The notes below the pieces were generated by a model. It was not told the DNA's origin and searched no databases. It saw nothing but the letters and a program-made list of their open reading frames with translations. Source: Struthio camelus (Eukaryota; Chordata; Aves; Struthioniformes; Struthionidae). From it: a stretch of DNA of 64,000 nt. Position 1 is the stretch's first letter; every line of letters starts with the position of its first letter. Shown one piece after another: positions 43,064 through 56,000 of this stretch. The translations under genes and the position numbers were made by a program. The DNA is taken from assembly GCF_040807025.1 (NCBI RefSeq), contig NC_090944.1, positions 2,632,068 to 2,696,067 on the forward strand, given 5' to 3'.

Positions 43064-43834
43064 TGCGAGAGCTCTGTCGAGGACAATGAGGCAGAGAGAG
43101 AGGAAGGAGGAGGCTGGAGGTGAGCAACCGCATGCAAGAGTGAGTGCGGCACTGTGCAGCTGGTCGCAGCAAGAAATCGCCGCCACTGCCGGCACCCACG
43201 TGCCTCTGGCGCAGGCAAGGCTTGGCAGAGGAGCTGCCCTTGCTCACTCTGTGTGCCTCTTCTTGCAGCAGCCTGTGTGGTGCACAAGGAAGCGGAGGAG
43301 GAGTGTGGAGCAAGGCAGGAGGCAGGGTAGGCAGAGGCCTTGGCTGCAGGGCATCAGGCTGTGCGAGAGACCGTGATGCGGGGGGCTCCCTGAATGTGTG
43401 CCTGTGGGCCTTGCAGCTGCGGCGTGGCCCTGGGGAGACTGAGGGCAGGATGGAGCCCAGAGGCAGAGAGGTGCTCATGGTGTGGCTGAGGTGCAGAGGC
43501 CAAGGAGGGGATGGGTGTTGGGAGTGCTGAAGAGCAGGCAATAGGGAGGCTTAGGGAGGGCCAGGGTAAATGGAAAGGCTGCTGCAGAGCTGCCCAAAAG
43601 GCTGCCTGGTGCTGAGACACAGCCCAGGCGCCCAGTGCAGGTGTGTCTGCAGGGCCCCTCTGTGCGGCAAGGCTGGGTGCCTTTGGGGCCTGCCTGGCGC
43701 AGGGGTGCCTGCTCAGGGGCAAAAGGGAGCCCTGAGGGAGGGTTGTCACCTGCTTTCTGCCTCCCAGGTGGAGCAAAGAGACATTGGGCAGCATGCGAGT
43801 GCCCCCATGCTGCCTATGGAAGATGCCCGGGTAG
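43064..43834 (+). pseudogene. Diverged relative of four-exon gene, fragment B
   Basis: Follows fragment A in the same orientation and carries the equivalents of exons 2, 3 and the start of 4: an exon-2-like end with donor 'ggag|gtgagc' (43119), an exon-3-like stretch of the same 58 nt length (43269-43326) with the same tandem AGCAG acceptor and a GTAGG donor, and an exon-4-like start after 'ctgcctcccag' at 43768. The exon-4-like frame reads SKETL (units: SEDTL) but meets TAG at 43832-43834. The intron after exon 3 (43318-43548) resembles 42391-42620 of fragment A. Probably a pseudogene. Confidence 0.6.
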
Positions 43835-44216
43835 TGCTGGCTCTTGCCTGGCCAACAGCAGCCCCTGGCAGTGGCTCTGGTGGCTCTCAGCTAGGCAGGA
43901 GTGCTGAGGCAGAGGTGTGGTGGCATGCCACTCAGAGGGGAAGGCAGAGCTGTGACTGTGTCGCTGCGTGTGCTGCCAAGGGGCTGTGGGCAAGAGGAGC
44001 GGCCACAAGCCTCGTGCCTTGTTGTGACCCAGGTGAGCTGCAGCTCCAAGCATCTGCGGAGGCCTCCAGACGTGGAGACAGGAACAATCAGGAAGCTGCA
44101 TGAGCCGTGGCATGCGCAGTGGTGGAGGGCGTGCGGGCTGCCTGCCGGGGGGTGAGTAGCCCCATTCAAGAGGCTGCAGTTGAGGCTTTCAAGGAGCCAG
44201 CGACACAGTCTCTGCA
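43835..44216. other. No gene recognised
   Basis: GC-rich sequence between fragment B and the start of the large array; presumably the rest of the decayed exon 4 and its downstream DNA, but no conserved block is readable. Confidence 0.5.
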
Positions 44217-47044
44217 CTCCCAACACAACGCCCAGATCCCCTCAGGACGCCAATAAGCCCAGCACCCCGAACACAACGCCCAGAACCCCTCAGCACCCCC
44301 AACACACCGCCCAGATCTCCCCGGAACAAGGCCCAGATCCCCTCTACAAACCCCAGGTCATACCCAGCACCCCAAATACAAGGCCCAGATCCCCCCAGCA
44401 CCCCCACGACAAGCCCAGCACCCCCAACACAACGCACAGATCCGCTCGGAAACCCCAAAACAAAGCCCAACACCCCCACAACAACGCCCAGATCCCCTCA
44501 GCACCCCAGTAAGCCCAGCACCCCCAACACAACGCCCAGATTTTCCAAGACAAGGCCCAGATCCCCTCTACAACCCCCAGGTCAAGCCCAGCATCTCCAA
44601 TACATGCCCCAGATGCCCTCAGTACTCCCAAAAGCCCAACACAACAAGCACACAGCCCAGATACACACAGCAACCCCAGCACACAACACATCCACACAAC
44701 AAGCCCAGCACCCGCAATACAAGGCCCTGACCACTCAGTACACCCAGGACAAGCCCAAGACCTCCAAAACAATGCCCAGATCCCCTCCGCACCCCCACTA
44801 AAAAAAGACCCAGCACCCGAAATACAAGCCCAGATCCCCTAAGCACCCCCATGACAGCTCCAGATCGCTGCTGCAAGCAGAACACAAGGCCCAGCACCCC
44901 CAACACAATGCCCAGATCTCCTCTGCGCCACGGAAAAAAGGCCCAGCACGTCGAAAACAAGGCCAGATCCCCTCAGCACCCCGACTACAAGCCCAGCACC
45001 TCGAAAACAACGTCCCGATCCCCTCAGCAACCCCACCACAAGCCCTGCACCCCCAACGCAATGCCCAGATCCCCTCAGCACCCCTACCACAAGCCCAGCA
45101 CCCCCAACAAAATGCCCCGATCCCATCAACAACCTCAAAACAAGGACCAGATCCCCTCAGCACCCCAAAAACAAGGCCTAGCAGCTCCAACACAACGCCC
45201 AGCTCCCCTCTGCACTTCCACAAAAAGCCCAGCAGCCTGCATGACAAGCCCAGCACCTCGAAAACAAGCCCCAGATCCCCTCAGCAACCCCAAAACAAGG
45301 CCCAGATCCCCTCAGCAACCCCAAAACAAGGCCCAGATCCCCTCAGCAAACCCATTACAAGACCAGCTCCCCCGACACAAGGCTCACATCCCCTCAGCAC
45401 CCCCAACACAAGGCCCAGCACTCCCAAGACAAGGCCCAGACCCCTCAGTACCCCTACGACAAGCCCAGCACCTCTGACACCATGCCCTGATCCCCTCAGC
45501 ACCCCCACGACAAGCCCCAATTCCCCTCAGCACTCCCACACGCCCCACACAACAAACACACGGCCCAGATCCCCTCCGCACCCCCAAAACAAGGCCCTGA
45601 TCCCATCTGCACTCCCAAAACAAGGCCCAGCACTCCCACAACAAGCCCAGCACCCCCAGTGCAAGACCTAGCTCTCCTCAGCACCCCCACCACAACGCCC
45701 AGATCCCCTCAGCACCCCCACCACAAGGCCCTGATCCGCTCTGCACTCCCAAAACACATCCAGCACCTCAAAAACAAGCCCCTGATCCCCTCAGTACCCG
45801 CAATACAAGGCCCCGATCTCCTCAGCACCCCCAACACAAAGCCCAGATCCCCTCTGCACCCCCACCACAAGCCCAGCACCCCCAACACAATGCCCAGATT
45901 TCCTCTGCACCACGGAAAAAAGGCCCAGCACCTCGAAAACAAAGTACAGATCCCCTCAGCACCCCTACCACAAGCCCAGCACCCCCAACACAATGTCCCA
46001 GATCCCCTCAGCAACCCCAAAACAGGGCCCAGATCCCCTCAGCAAACCCATTACAAGACCAGCTCCCCTGACACAAGGCCCACATCCCGTCAGCACCCCC
46101 AAAACAAGGCCCAGCAACTCCAACACAATGCCCAGCTCCCCTCTGCACTTCCACAAAAAGCCCAGCAGCCTGCATGACAAGCCCAGCACCTCGAAAACAA
46201 GCACAGATCCCCTCAGACCCCCACCACAAGCCCCGCACTCCCAACACAAGCCCCAGACCCCCTCAGCACTCCCCCAAGCCAAACACAACAAACACACGGC
46301 CCAGATCTCCTCTGCACCCCCAACACAAGGCCCAGCCCTCCCAAGACAAGGCCCAGACCCCTCAGTACTCCCATGACAAGCCCGACACCTCCAAAACAAG
46401 CCCCAGATCCCCTCAGCACTCCCACACGCCCAAAGCAACAAACACACTGCCCAGATCCCCTCAGCAGCCCCAACACAAGGCCCAGCACTCCCAAGACAAG
46501 GCTCAGACCCCTCAGTACCCCCATGACAAGCCCGACACCCCCACAACAAGACCCAGATCCCCTCTGCACACCCACCACTAGCCCAGCACTCCCACAACAA
46601 GCCCAGCACCCCCAGTGCAAGACCTAGCTCTCCTCAGCACCCCCACCACAAGCCCAGCACCCCCAACACAACGCCCAGATCCCCTCAGCACCCCCACCTC
46701 AAGGCCCTGATCCCCTCTGCACTCCCAAAACACATCCAGCACCTCAAAAACAAGCCCCTGATCCCCTCACTACCCCCAATACAAGGCCCCGATCTCCTCA
46801 GCACCCCCACCACAACGCCCAGATCCCCTCTGCACCCCCACCACAAGCCCTGCACCCCCAACACAATGCCCAGATCCCCTCAGAACCCCAAAACAAGGCC
46901 CACATCCCCTCAGCAAACCCATTACAAGACCAGCTCCCCCGACACAAGGCCCACATCCCCTCAGCACCCCCAAAACAAGGCCCAGCAACTCCAACACAAC
47001 GCCCAGCTCCCCTCTGCACTTCCACAAAAAGCCCAGCAGCCTGC
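44217..47044 (-). repeat. Array edge, diverged monomers
   Basis: The first 2.8 kb show more varied monomers and no clean higher-order period; the marker 'cctgcatgacaagcccagca' occurs at 45240 and 46174 (spacing 934, then 871). This is the usual look of an older edge outside the homogenised core. Confidence 0.7.
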
Positions 47045-50000
47045 ATGACAAGCCCAGCACCTCAAAACAAGCCCCATATTCCCTCAGCACCCCCACAAGA
47101 AGGTCCAGATCCCCTCAGCACCCCCATGACAAGCCCAGATGCCCTCTGCACTCCCACAAGCCCAACACAACAAACACACAGCCCAGATCCCCTCTGCACC
47201 CCCATAACAGGCCCAACACCTCCAATACAAGCCCCAGATCCCCTCCGCACTGGCACAACACGCCCAGCACCCCTAACACAAGCCCAGATCCCCTCAGCAC
47301 CACTATGACAAGTCCAGCACCCCCAACACAATGCCCAGATCCCCTCTGCACCCCCACAACAAAGCCCAGCACTTCAAAAACAATGCCCAGATCCCCTCAG
47401 CACCCCTAAAACAAAGCCCAGCAACTCCAACACAACGCCCAGCTCCCCTCTGCACTTCCACAAAAAGCCCAGCAGCCTGCATGACAAGCCCAGCACCTCA
47501 AAACAAGCCCCATATTCCCTCAGCACCCCCACAAGAAGGTCCGGATCCCCTCAGCACCCCCATGACAAGCCCAGATCCCCTCTGCACTCCCACAAGCCCA
47601 ACACAACAAACACACAGCCCAGATCCCCTCTGCACCCCCATAACAGGCCCAACACCTCCAATACAAGCCCCAGATCCCCTCCGCACTCACACAACACGCC
47701 CAGCACCCCTAACACAAGCCCAGATCCCCTCAGCACCACTATGACAAGTCCAGCACCTCAAAAACAATGCCCAGATCCCCTCTGCACCCCCACAACAAAG
47801 CCCAACACAACAAACACACAGCCCAGATCCCCTCAGCACCCCCACAACAAGCCCAGCACCCCCAACACAACGCCCAGATCCCGTTCAGTACCCTCATGAC
47901 AAGACCAGCACCCCCAACACAACACCCAGCTCCACTGAGCAGCCCGAAAACAAGCCTCGCACCCCCAACACAACACCCAGATCCCCCAAAACTAGGCCCA
48001 GCACCTCCAACACAATGCCCAGCTCCCCTCTGCACCCCCAAAACAAGCCCAGCCCCCGCAACACAAGCCCAACACCTCAAAAACAAGCCCAGATCCCCTC
48101 AACACTCCCACAAGCTCAACACAACAAACACACAGCCCAGATCCCCTCTGCACCCCCATAACAGGCCCAACACCTCCAATACAAGCCCCAGATCCCCTCC
48201 GCACCCCCACCACAAGCCCAGCACCCCCAACACAATGCCCAGATCTCCTCTACACCACGGAAAAAAAGGCCCCGCACCTCGAAAACATGGCCAGATCCCC
48301 TCAGCACCCCCACTACAAGCCCCGCACCTCCAAAACAATGCCCCGGATCACCTCAGCAGCCCCACCACAACGCCCAGATTCCCTCTGCACCCCCAACGCA
48401 ATGGCCAGATCCCCCCAGCACCCCTACCCCAAGCCCAGCACCCCCAACACAATGCCCCGATCCCCTCAGCACCCCTACCACAAGCCCTGCACCCCCAACA
48501 CAATGCCCCAGATCCCCTCAGAACCCCAAAACAAGGCCCACATCCCCTCAGCAAACCCATTACAAGACCAGCTCCCCCGACACAAGGCCCACATCCCCTC
48601 AGCACCCCCAAAACAAGGCCCAGCAACTCCAACACATCGCCCAGCTCCCCTCTGCACTTCCACAAAAAGCCCAGCAGCCTGCATGACAAGCCCAGCACCT
48701 CAAAACAAGCCCCATATTCCCTCAGCACCCCCACAAGAAGGTCCAAATCCCCTCAGCACCCCCATGACAAGCCCAGATGCCCTCTGCACTCCCACAAGCT
48801 CAACACAACAAACACACAGCCCAGATCCCCTCAGCACCCCCACAACAAGCCCAGCACCCCCAACACAACGCCCAGATCCCCTTCAGTACCCTCATGACAA
48901 GACCAGCACCCCCAACACAACACCCAGCTCCACTGAGCAGCCCGAAAACAAGCCTCGCACCCCCAACACAACACCCAGATCCCCCAAAACTAGGCCCAGC
49001 ACCTCCAACACAATGCCCAGCTCCCCTCTGCACCCCCAAAACAAGCCCAGCCCCCGCAACACAAGCCCAACACCTCAAAAACAAGCCCAGATCCCCTCAA
49101 CACTCCCACAAGCTCAACACAACAAACACACAGCCCAGATCCCCTCTGCACCCCCATAACAGGCCCAACACCTCCAATACAAGCCCCAGATCCCCTCAGC
49201 ACCCCCACCACAAGCCCAGCACCCCCAACACAATGCCCAGATCTCCTCTACACCACGGAAAAAAAGGCCCCGCACCTCGAAAACATGGCCAGATCCCCTC
49301 AGCACCCCCACTACAAGCCCCGCACCTCCAAAACAATGCCCCGGATCACCTCAGCAGCCCCACCACAACGCCCAGATTCCCTCTGCACCCCCAACGCAAT
49401 GGCCAGATCCCCCCAGCACCCCTACCCCAAGCCCAGCACCCCCAACACAATGCCCCGATCCCCTCAGCACCCCTACCACAAGCCCTGCACCCCCAACACA
49501 ATGCCCCAGATCCCCTCAGAACCCCAAAACAAGGCCCATATCCCCTCAGCAAACCCATTACAAGACCAGCTCCCCTGACACAAGGCCCACATCCCCTCAG
49601 CACCCCCAAAACAAGGCCCAGCAACTCCAACACATCGCCCAGCTCCCCTCTGCACTTCCACAAAAAGCCCAGCAGCCTGCATGACAAGCCCAGCACCTCA
49701 AAACAAGCCCCATATTCCCTCAGCACCCCCACAAGAAGGTCCAGATCCCCTCAGCACCCCCATGACAAGCCCAGATGCCCTCTGCACTCCCACAAGCCCA
49801 ACACAACAAACACACAGCCCAGATCCCCTCTGCACCCCCATAACAGGCCCAACACCTCCAATACAAGCCCCAGATCCCCTCCGCACTGGCACAACACGCC
49901 CAGCACCCCTAACACAAGCCCAGATCCCCTCAGCACCACTATGACAAGTCCAGCACCCCCAACACAATGCCCAGATCCCCTCTGCACCCCCACAACAAAG

Positions 50001-53000
50001 CCCAGCACTTCAAAAACAATGCCCAGATCCCCTCAGCACCCCTAAAACAAAGCCCAGCAACTCCAACACAACGCCCACCTCCCCTCTGCACTTCCACAAA
50101 AAGCCCAGCAGCCTGCATGACAAGCCCAGCACCTCAAAACAAGCCCCATATTCCCTCAGCACCCCCACAAGAAGGTCCGGATCCCCTCAGCACCCCCATG
50201 ACAAGCCCAGATGCCCTCTGCACTCCCACAAGCCCAACACAACAAACACACAGCCCAGATCCCCTCTGCACCCCCATAACAGGCCCAACACCTCCAATAC
50301 AAGCCCCAGATCCCCTCCGCACTGGCACAACACGCCCAGCACCCCTAACACAAGCCCAGATCCCCTCAGCACCACTATGACAAGTCCAGCACCTCAAAAA
50401 CAATGCCCAGATCCCCTCTGCACCCCCACAACAAAGCCCAGCACCCCAAACACAACGCCCAGATCCCCTCAGCACCCCCACCACAAGCCCAGCACCCCCA
50501 ACACAACGCCCAGATCCCTTCAGTACCCTCATGACAAGACTAGCACCCCCAACACAACACCCAGCTCCACTGAGCAGCCCGAAAACAAGCCTAGCACCCC
50601 CAACACAACACCCAGATCCCCCAAAACTAGGCCCAGCACCTCCAACACAATGCCCAGCTCCCCTCTGCACCCCCAAAACAAGCCCAGCCCCCGCAACACA
50701 AGCCCAACACCTCAAAAACAAGCCCCTGATCCCCTCAACACTCCCACAAGCTCAACACAACAAACACACAGCCCAATCCCCTCTGCACACCCATAACAGG
50801 CCCAACACCTCCAATACAAGCCCCAGATCCCCTCCGCACTCGCACAACACGCCCAGCACCCCCAACACAATGCCCAGATCCGCTCAGCACCACTATGACA
50901 AGTCCAGCACCCCCAACACAAGGCCCTGATCCCCTCGGCACCCCCACAACAAAGCCCAGCACCCCAAACACAAAGCCCAGATCCCCTCAGCATCCCCACC
51001 ACAAGCCCAGCAGTCCAAAAACAACACCCAGCACCCCCAACACAATGCCCCGATCCCCTCAGCACCCCCAACACAATGCCCAGATCCCCTCAGCACCCCC
51101 ACCACAAGGCCCTGATCCCCTCTGCACTCCCAAAACACATCCAGCACCTCGAAAACAAGCCGCTGATCCCCTCACTACCCCCAATACAAGGCCCCGTTCT
51201 CCTGAGCACCCCCACCACAACGCCCAGATCCCCTCTGCACCCCCACCACAAGCCCAGCACCCCCAACACAATGCCCAGATTTCCTCTGCACCACGGAAAA
51301 AAAGGCCCAGCACCTCGAAAACATGGCCAGATCCCCTCAGCACCCCCACTACAAGCCCCGCACCTCCAAAACAATGCCCCGATCACCTCAGCAGCCCCAC
51401 CACAAGCCCTGCACCCCCAACGCAATGCCCAGATCCCCTCAGCACCCCTACCACAAGCCCTGCACCCCCAACACAATGCCCCGATCCCCTCAGCAACCCC
51501 AAAACAAGGCCCAGATCCCCTCAGCAAACCCATTACAAGACCAGCTCCCCTGACACAAGGCCCACATCCCCTCAGCACCCCCAAAACAAGGCCCAGCAAC
51601 TCCAACACAACGCCCAGCTCCCCTCTGCACTTCCACAAAAAGCCCAGCAGCCTGCATGACAAGCCCAGCACCTCAAAACAAGCCCCATATTCCCTCAGCA
51701 CCCCCACAAGAAGGTCCGGATCCCCTCAGCACCCCCATGACAAGCCCAGATGCCCTCTGCACTCCCACAAGCCCAACACAACAAACACACAGCCCAGATC
51801 CCCTCTGCACCCCCATAACAGGCCCAACACCTCCAATACAAGCCCCAGATCCCCTCCGCACTGGCACAACACGCCCAGCACCCCTAACACAAGCCCAGAT
51901 CCCCTCAGCACCACTATGACAAGTCCAGCACCTCAAAAACAATGCCCAGATCCCCTCTGCACCCCCACAACAAAGCCCAGCACTTCAAACACACAGCCCA
52001 GATCCCCTCAGCCCCCCCACAACAAGCCCAGCACCCCCAACACAACGCCCAGATCCCCTTCAGTACCCTCATGACAAGACCAGCACCCCCAACACAACAC
52101 CCAGCTCCACTGAGCAGCCCGAAAACAAGCCTAGCACCCCCAACACAACACCCAGATCCCCCAAAACTAGGCCCAGCACCTCCAACACAATGCCCAGCTC
52201 CCCTCTGCACCCCCAAAACAAGCCCAGCCCCCGCAACACAAGCCCAACACCTCAAAAACAAGCCCAGATCCCCTCAACACTCCCACAAGCTCAACACAAC
52301 AAACACACAGCCCAGATCCCCTCTGCACCCCCATAACAGGCCCAACACCTCCAATACAAGCCCCAGATCCCCTCCGCACCCCCACCACAAGCCCAGCACC
52401 CCCAACACAAGGCCCAGATCTCCTCTACACCACGGAAAAAAAGGCCCCGCACCTCGAAAACATGGCCAGATCCCCTCAGCACCCCCACTACAAGCCCCGC
52501 ACCTCCAAAACAATGCCCCGGATCACCTCAGCAGCCCCACCACAACGCCCAGATTCCCTCTGCACCCCCAACGCAATGGCCAGATCCCCCCAGCACCCCT
52601 ACCCCAAGCCCAGCACCCCCAACACAATGCCCCGATCCCCTCAGCACCCCTACCACAAGCCCTGCACCCCCAACACAATGCCCCAGATCCACTCAGAACC
52701 CCAAAACAAGGCCCACATCCCCTCAGCAAACCCATTACAAGACCAGCTCCCCCGACACAAGGCCCACATCCCCTCAGCACCCCCAAAACAAGGCCCAGCA
52801 ACTCCAACACATCGCCCAGCTCCCCTCTGCACTTCCACAAAAAGCCCAGCAGCCTGCATGACAAGCCCAGCACCTCAAAACAAGCCCCATATTCCCTCAG
52901 CACCCCCACAAGAAGGTCCAAATCCCCTCAGCACCCCCATGACAAGCCCAGATGCCCTCTGCACTCCCACAAGCCCAACACAACAAACACACAGCCCAGA

Positions 53001-56000
53001 TCCCCTCAGCACCCCCACAACAAGCCCAGCACCCCCAACACAACGCCCAGATCCCGTTCAGTACCCTCATGACAAGACCAGCACCCCCAACACAACACCC
53101 AGCTCCACTGAGCAGCCCGAAAACAAGCCTCGCACCCCCAACACAACACCCAGATCCCCCAAAACTAGGCCCAGCACCTCCAACACAATGCCCAGCTCCC
53201 CTCTGCACCCCCAAAACAAGCCCAGCCCCCGCAACACAAGCCCAACACCTCAAAAACAAGCCCAGATCCCCTCAACACTCCCACAAGCTCAACACAACAA
53301 ACACACAGCCCAGATCCCCTCTGCACCCCCATAACAGGCCCAACACCTCCAATACAAGCCCCAGATCCCCTCAGCACCCCCACCACAAGCCCAGCACCCC
53401 CAACACAATGCCCAGATCTCCTCTACACCACGGAAAAAAAGGCCCCGCACCTCGAAAACATGGCCAGATCCCCTCAGCACCCCCACTACAAGCCCCGCAC
53501 CTCCAAAACAATGCCCCGGATCACCTCAGCAGCCCCACCACAACGCCCAGATTCCCTCTGCACCCCCAACGCAATGGCCAGATCCCCCCAGCACCCCTAC
53601 CCCAAGCCCAGCACCCCCAACACAATGCCCCGATCCCCTCAGCACCCCTACCACAAGCCCTGCACCCCCAACACAATGCCCCGATCCCGTCAGCAACCCC
53701 AAAACAAGGCCCAGATCCCCTCAGCAAACCCATTACAAGACCAGCTCCCCTGACACAAGGCCCACATCCCCTCAGCACCCCCAAAACACGGCCCAGCAAC
53801 TCCAACACAACGCCCAGCTCCCCTCTGCACTTCCACAAAAAGCCCAGCAGCCTGCATGACAAGCCCAGCACCTCAAAACAAGCCCCATATTCCCTCAGCA
53901 CCCCCACAAGAAGGTCCAGATCCCCTCAGCACCCCCATGACAAGCCCAGATCCCCTCTGCACCCCCATAACAGGCCCAACACCTCCAATACAAGCCCCAG
54001 ATCCCCTCCGCACTGGCACAACACGCCCAGCACCCCTAACACAAGCCCAGATCCCCTCAGCACCACTATGACAAGTCCAGCACCTCAAAAACAATGCCCA
54101 GATCCCCTCTGCACCCCCACAACAAAGCCCAGCACTTCAAAAACAATGCCCAGATCCCCTCAGCACCCCCACCACAAGCCCAGCACCCCCAACACAACGC
54201 CCAGATCCCTTCAGTACCCTCATGACAAGACTAGCACCCCCAACACAACACCCAGCTCCACTGAGCAGCCCGAAAACAAGCCTAGCACCCCCAACACAAC
54301 ACCCAGATCCCCCAAAACTAGGCCCAGCACCTCCAACACAATGCCCAGCTCCCCTCTGCACCCCCAAAACAAGCCCAGCCCCCGCAACACAAGCCCAACA
54401 CCTCAAAAACAAGCCCAGATCCCCTCAACACTCCCACAAGCTCAACACAACAAACACACAGCCCAGATCCCCTCTGCACCCCCATAACAGGCCCAACACC
54501 TCCAATACAAGCCCCAGATCCCCTCAGCACCCCCACCACAAGCCCAGCACCCCCAACACAATGCCCAGATCTCCTCTACACCATGGAAAAAAAGGCCCCG
54601 CACCTCGAAAACATGGCCAGATCCCCTCAGCACCCCCACTACAAGCCCCGCACCTCCAAAACAATGCCCCGGATCACCTCAGCAGCCCCACCACAACGCC
54701 CAGATTCCCTCTGCACCCCCAACGCAATGGCCAGATCCCCCCAGCACCCCTACCCCAAGCCCAGCACCCCCAACACAATGCCCCGATCCCCTCAGCACCC
54801 CTACCACAAGCCCTGCACCCCCAACACAATGCCCCAGATCCCCTCAGAACCCCAAAACAAGGCCCACATCCCCTCAGCAAACCCATTACAAGACCAGCTC
54901 CCCCGACACAAGGCCCACATCCCCTCAGCACCCCCAAAACAAGGCCCAGCAACTCCAACACAACGCCCACCTCCCCTCTGCACTTCCACAAAAAGCCCAG
55001 CAGCCTGCATGACAAGCCCAGCACCTCAAAACAAGCCCCATATTCCCTCAGCACCCCCACAAGAAGGTCCAAATCCCCTCAGCACCCCCATGACAAGCCC
55101 AGATCCCCTCTGCACTCCCACAAGCCCAAAACAACAAATAATGCCCAGATCCCCTCGGCACACCCATAACAGGCCCAACACCTCCAATACAAGCCCCAGA
55201 TCCCCTCCGCACTCGCACAACACGCCCAGCACCCCTAACACAAGCCCAGATCCCCTCAGCACCACTATGACAAGTCCAGCACCCCCAACACAATGCCCAG
55301 ATCCCCTCTGCACCCCCACAACAAAGCCCAGCACTTCAAAAACAATGCCCAGATCCCCTCAGCACCCCTAAAACAAAGCCCAGCAACTCCAACACAACGC
55401 CCAGCTCCCCTCTGCACTTCCACAAAAAGCCCAGCAGCCTGCATGACAAGCCCAGCACCTCAAAACAAGCCCCATATTCCCTCAGCACCCCCACAAGAAG
55501 GTCCGGATCCCCTCAGCACCCCCATGACAAGCCCAGATGCCCTCTGCACTCCCACAAGCCCAACACAACAAACACACAGCCCAGATCCCCTCTGCACCCC
55601 CATAACAGGCCCAACACCTCCAATACAAGCCCCAGATCCCCTCCGCACTGGCACAACACGCCCAGCACCCCTAACACAAGCCCAGATCCCCTCAGCACCA
55701 CTATGACAAGTCCAGCACCTCAAAAACAATGCCCAGATCCCCTCTGCACCCCCACAACAAAGCCCAACACAACAAACACACAGCCCAGATCCCCTCAGCA
55801 CCCCCACAACAAGCCCAGCACCCCCAACACAACGCCCAGATCCCCTTCAGTACCCTCATGACAAGACCAGTACCCCCAACACAACACCCAGCTCCACTGA
55901 GCAGCCCGAAAACAAGCCTAGCACCCCCAACACAACACCCAGATCCCCCAAAACTAGGCCCAGCACCTCCAACACAATGCCCAGCTCCCCTCTGCACCCC

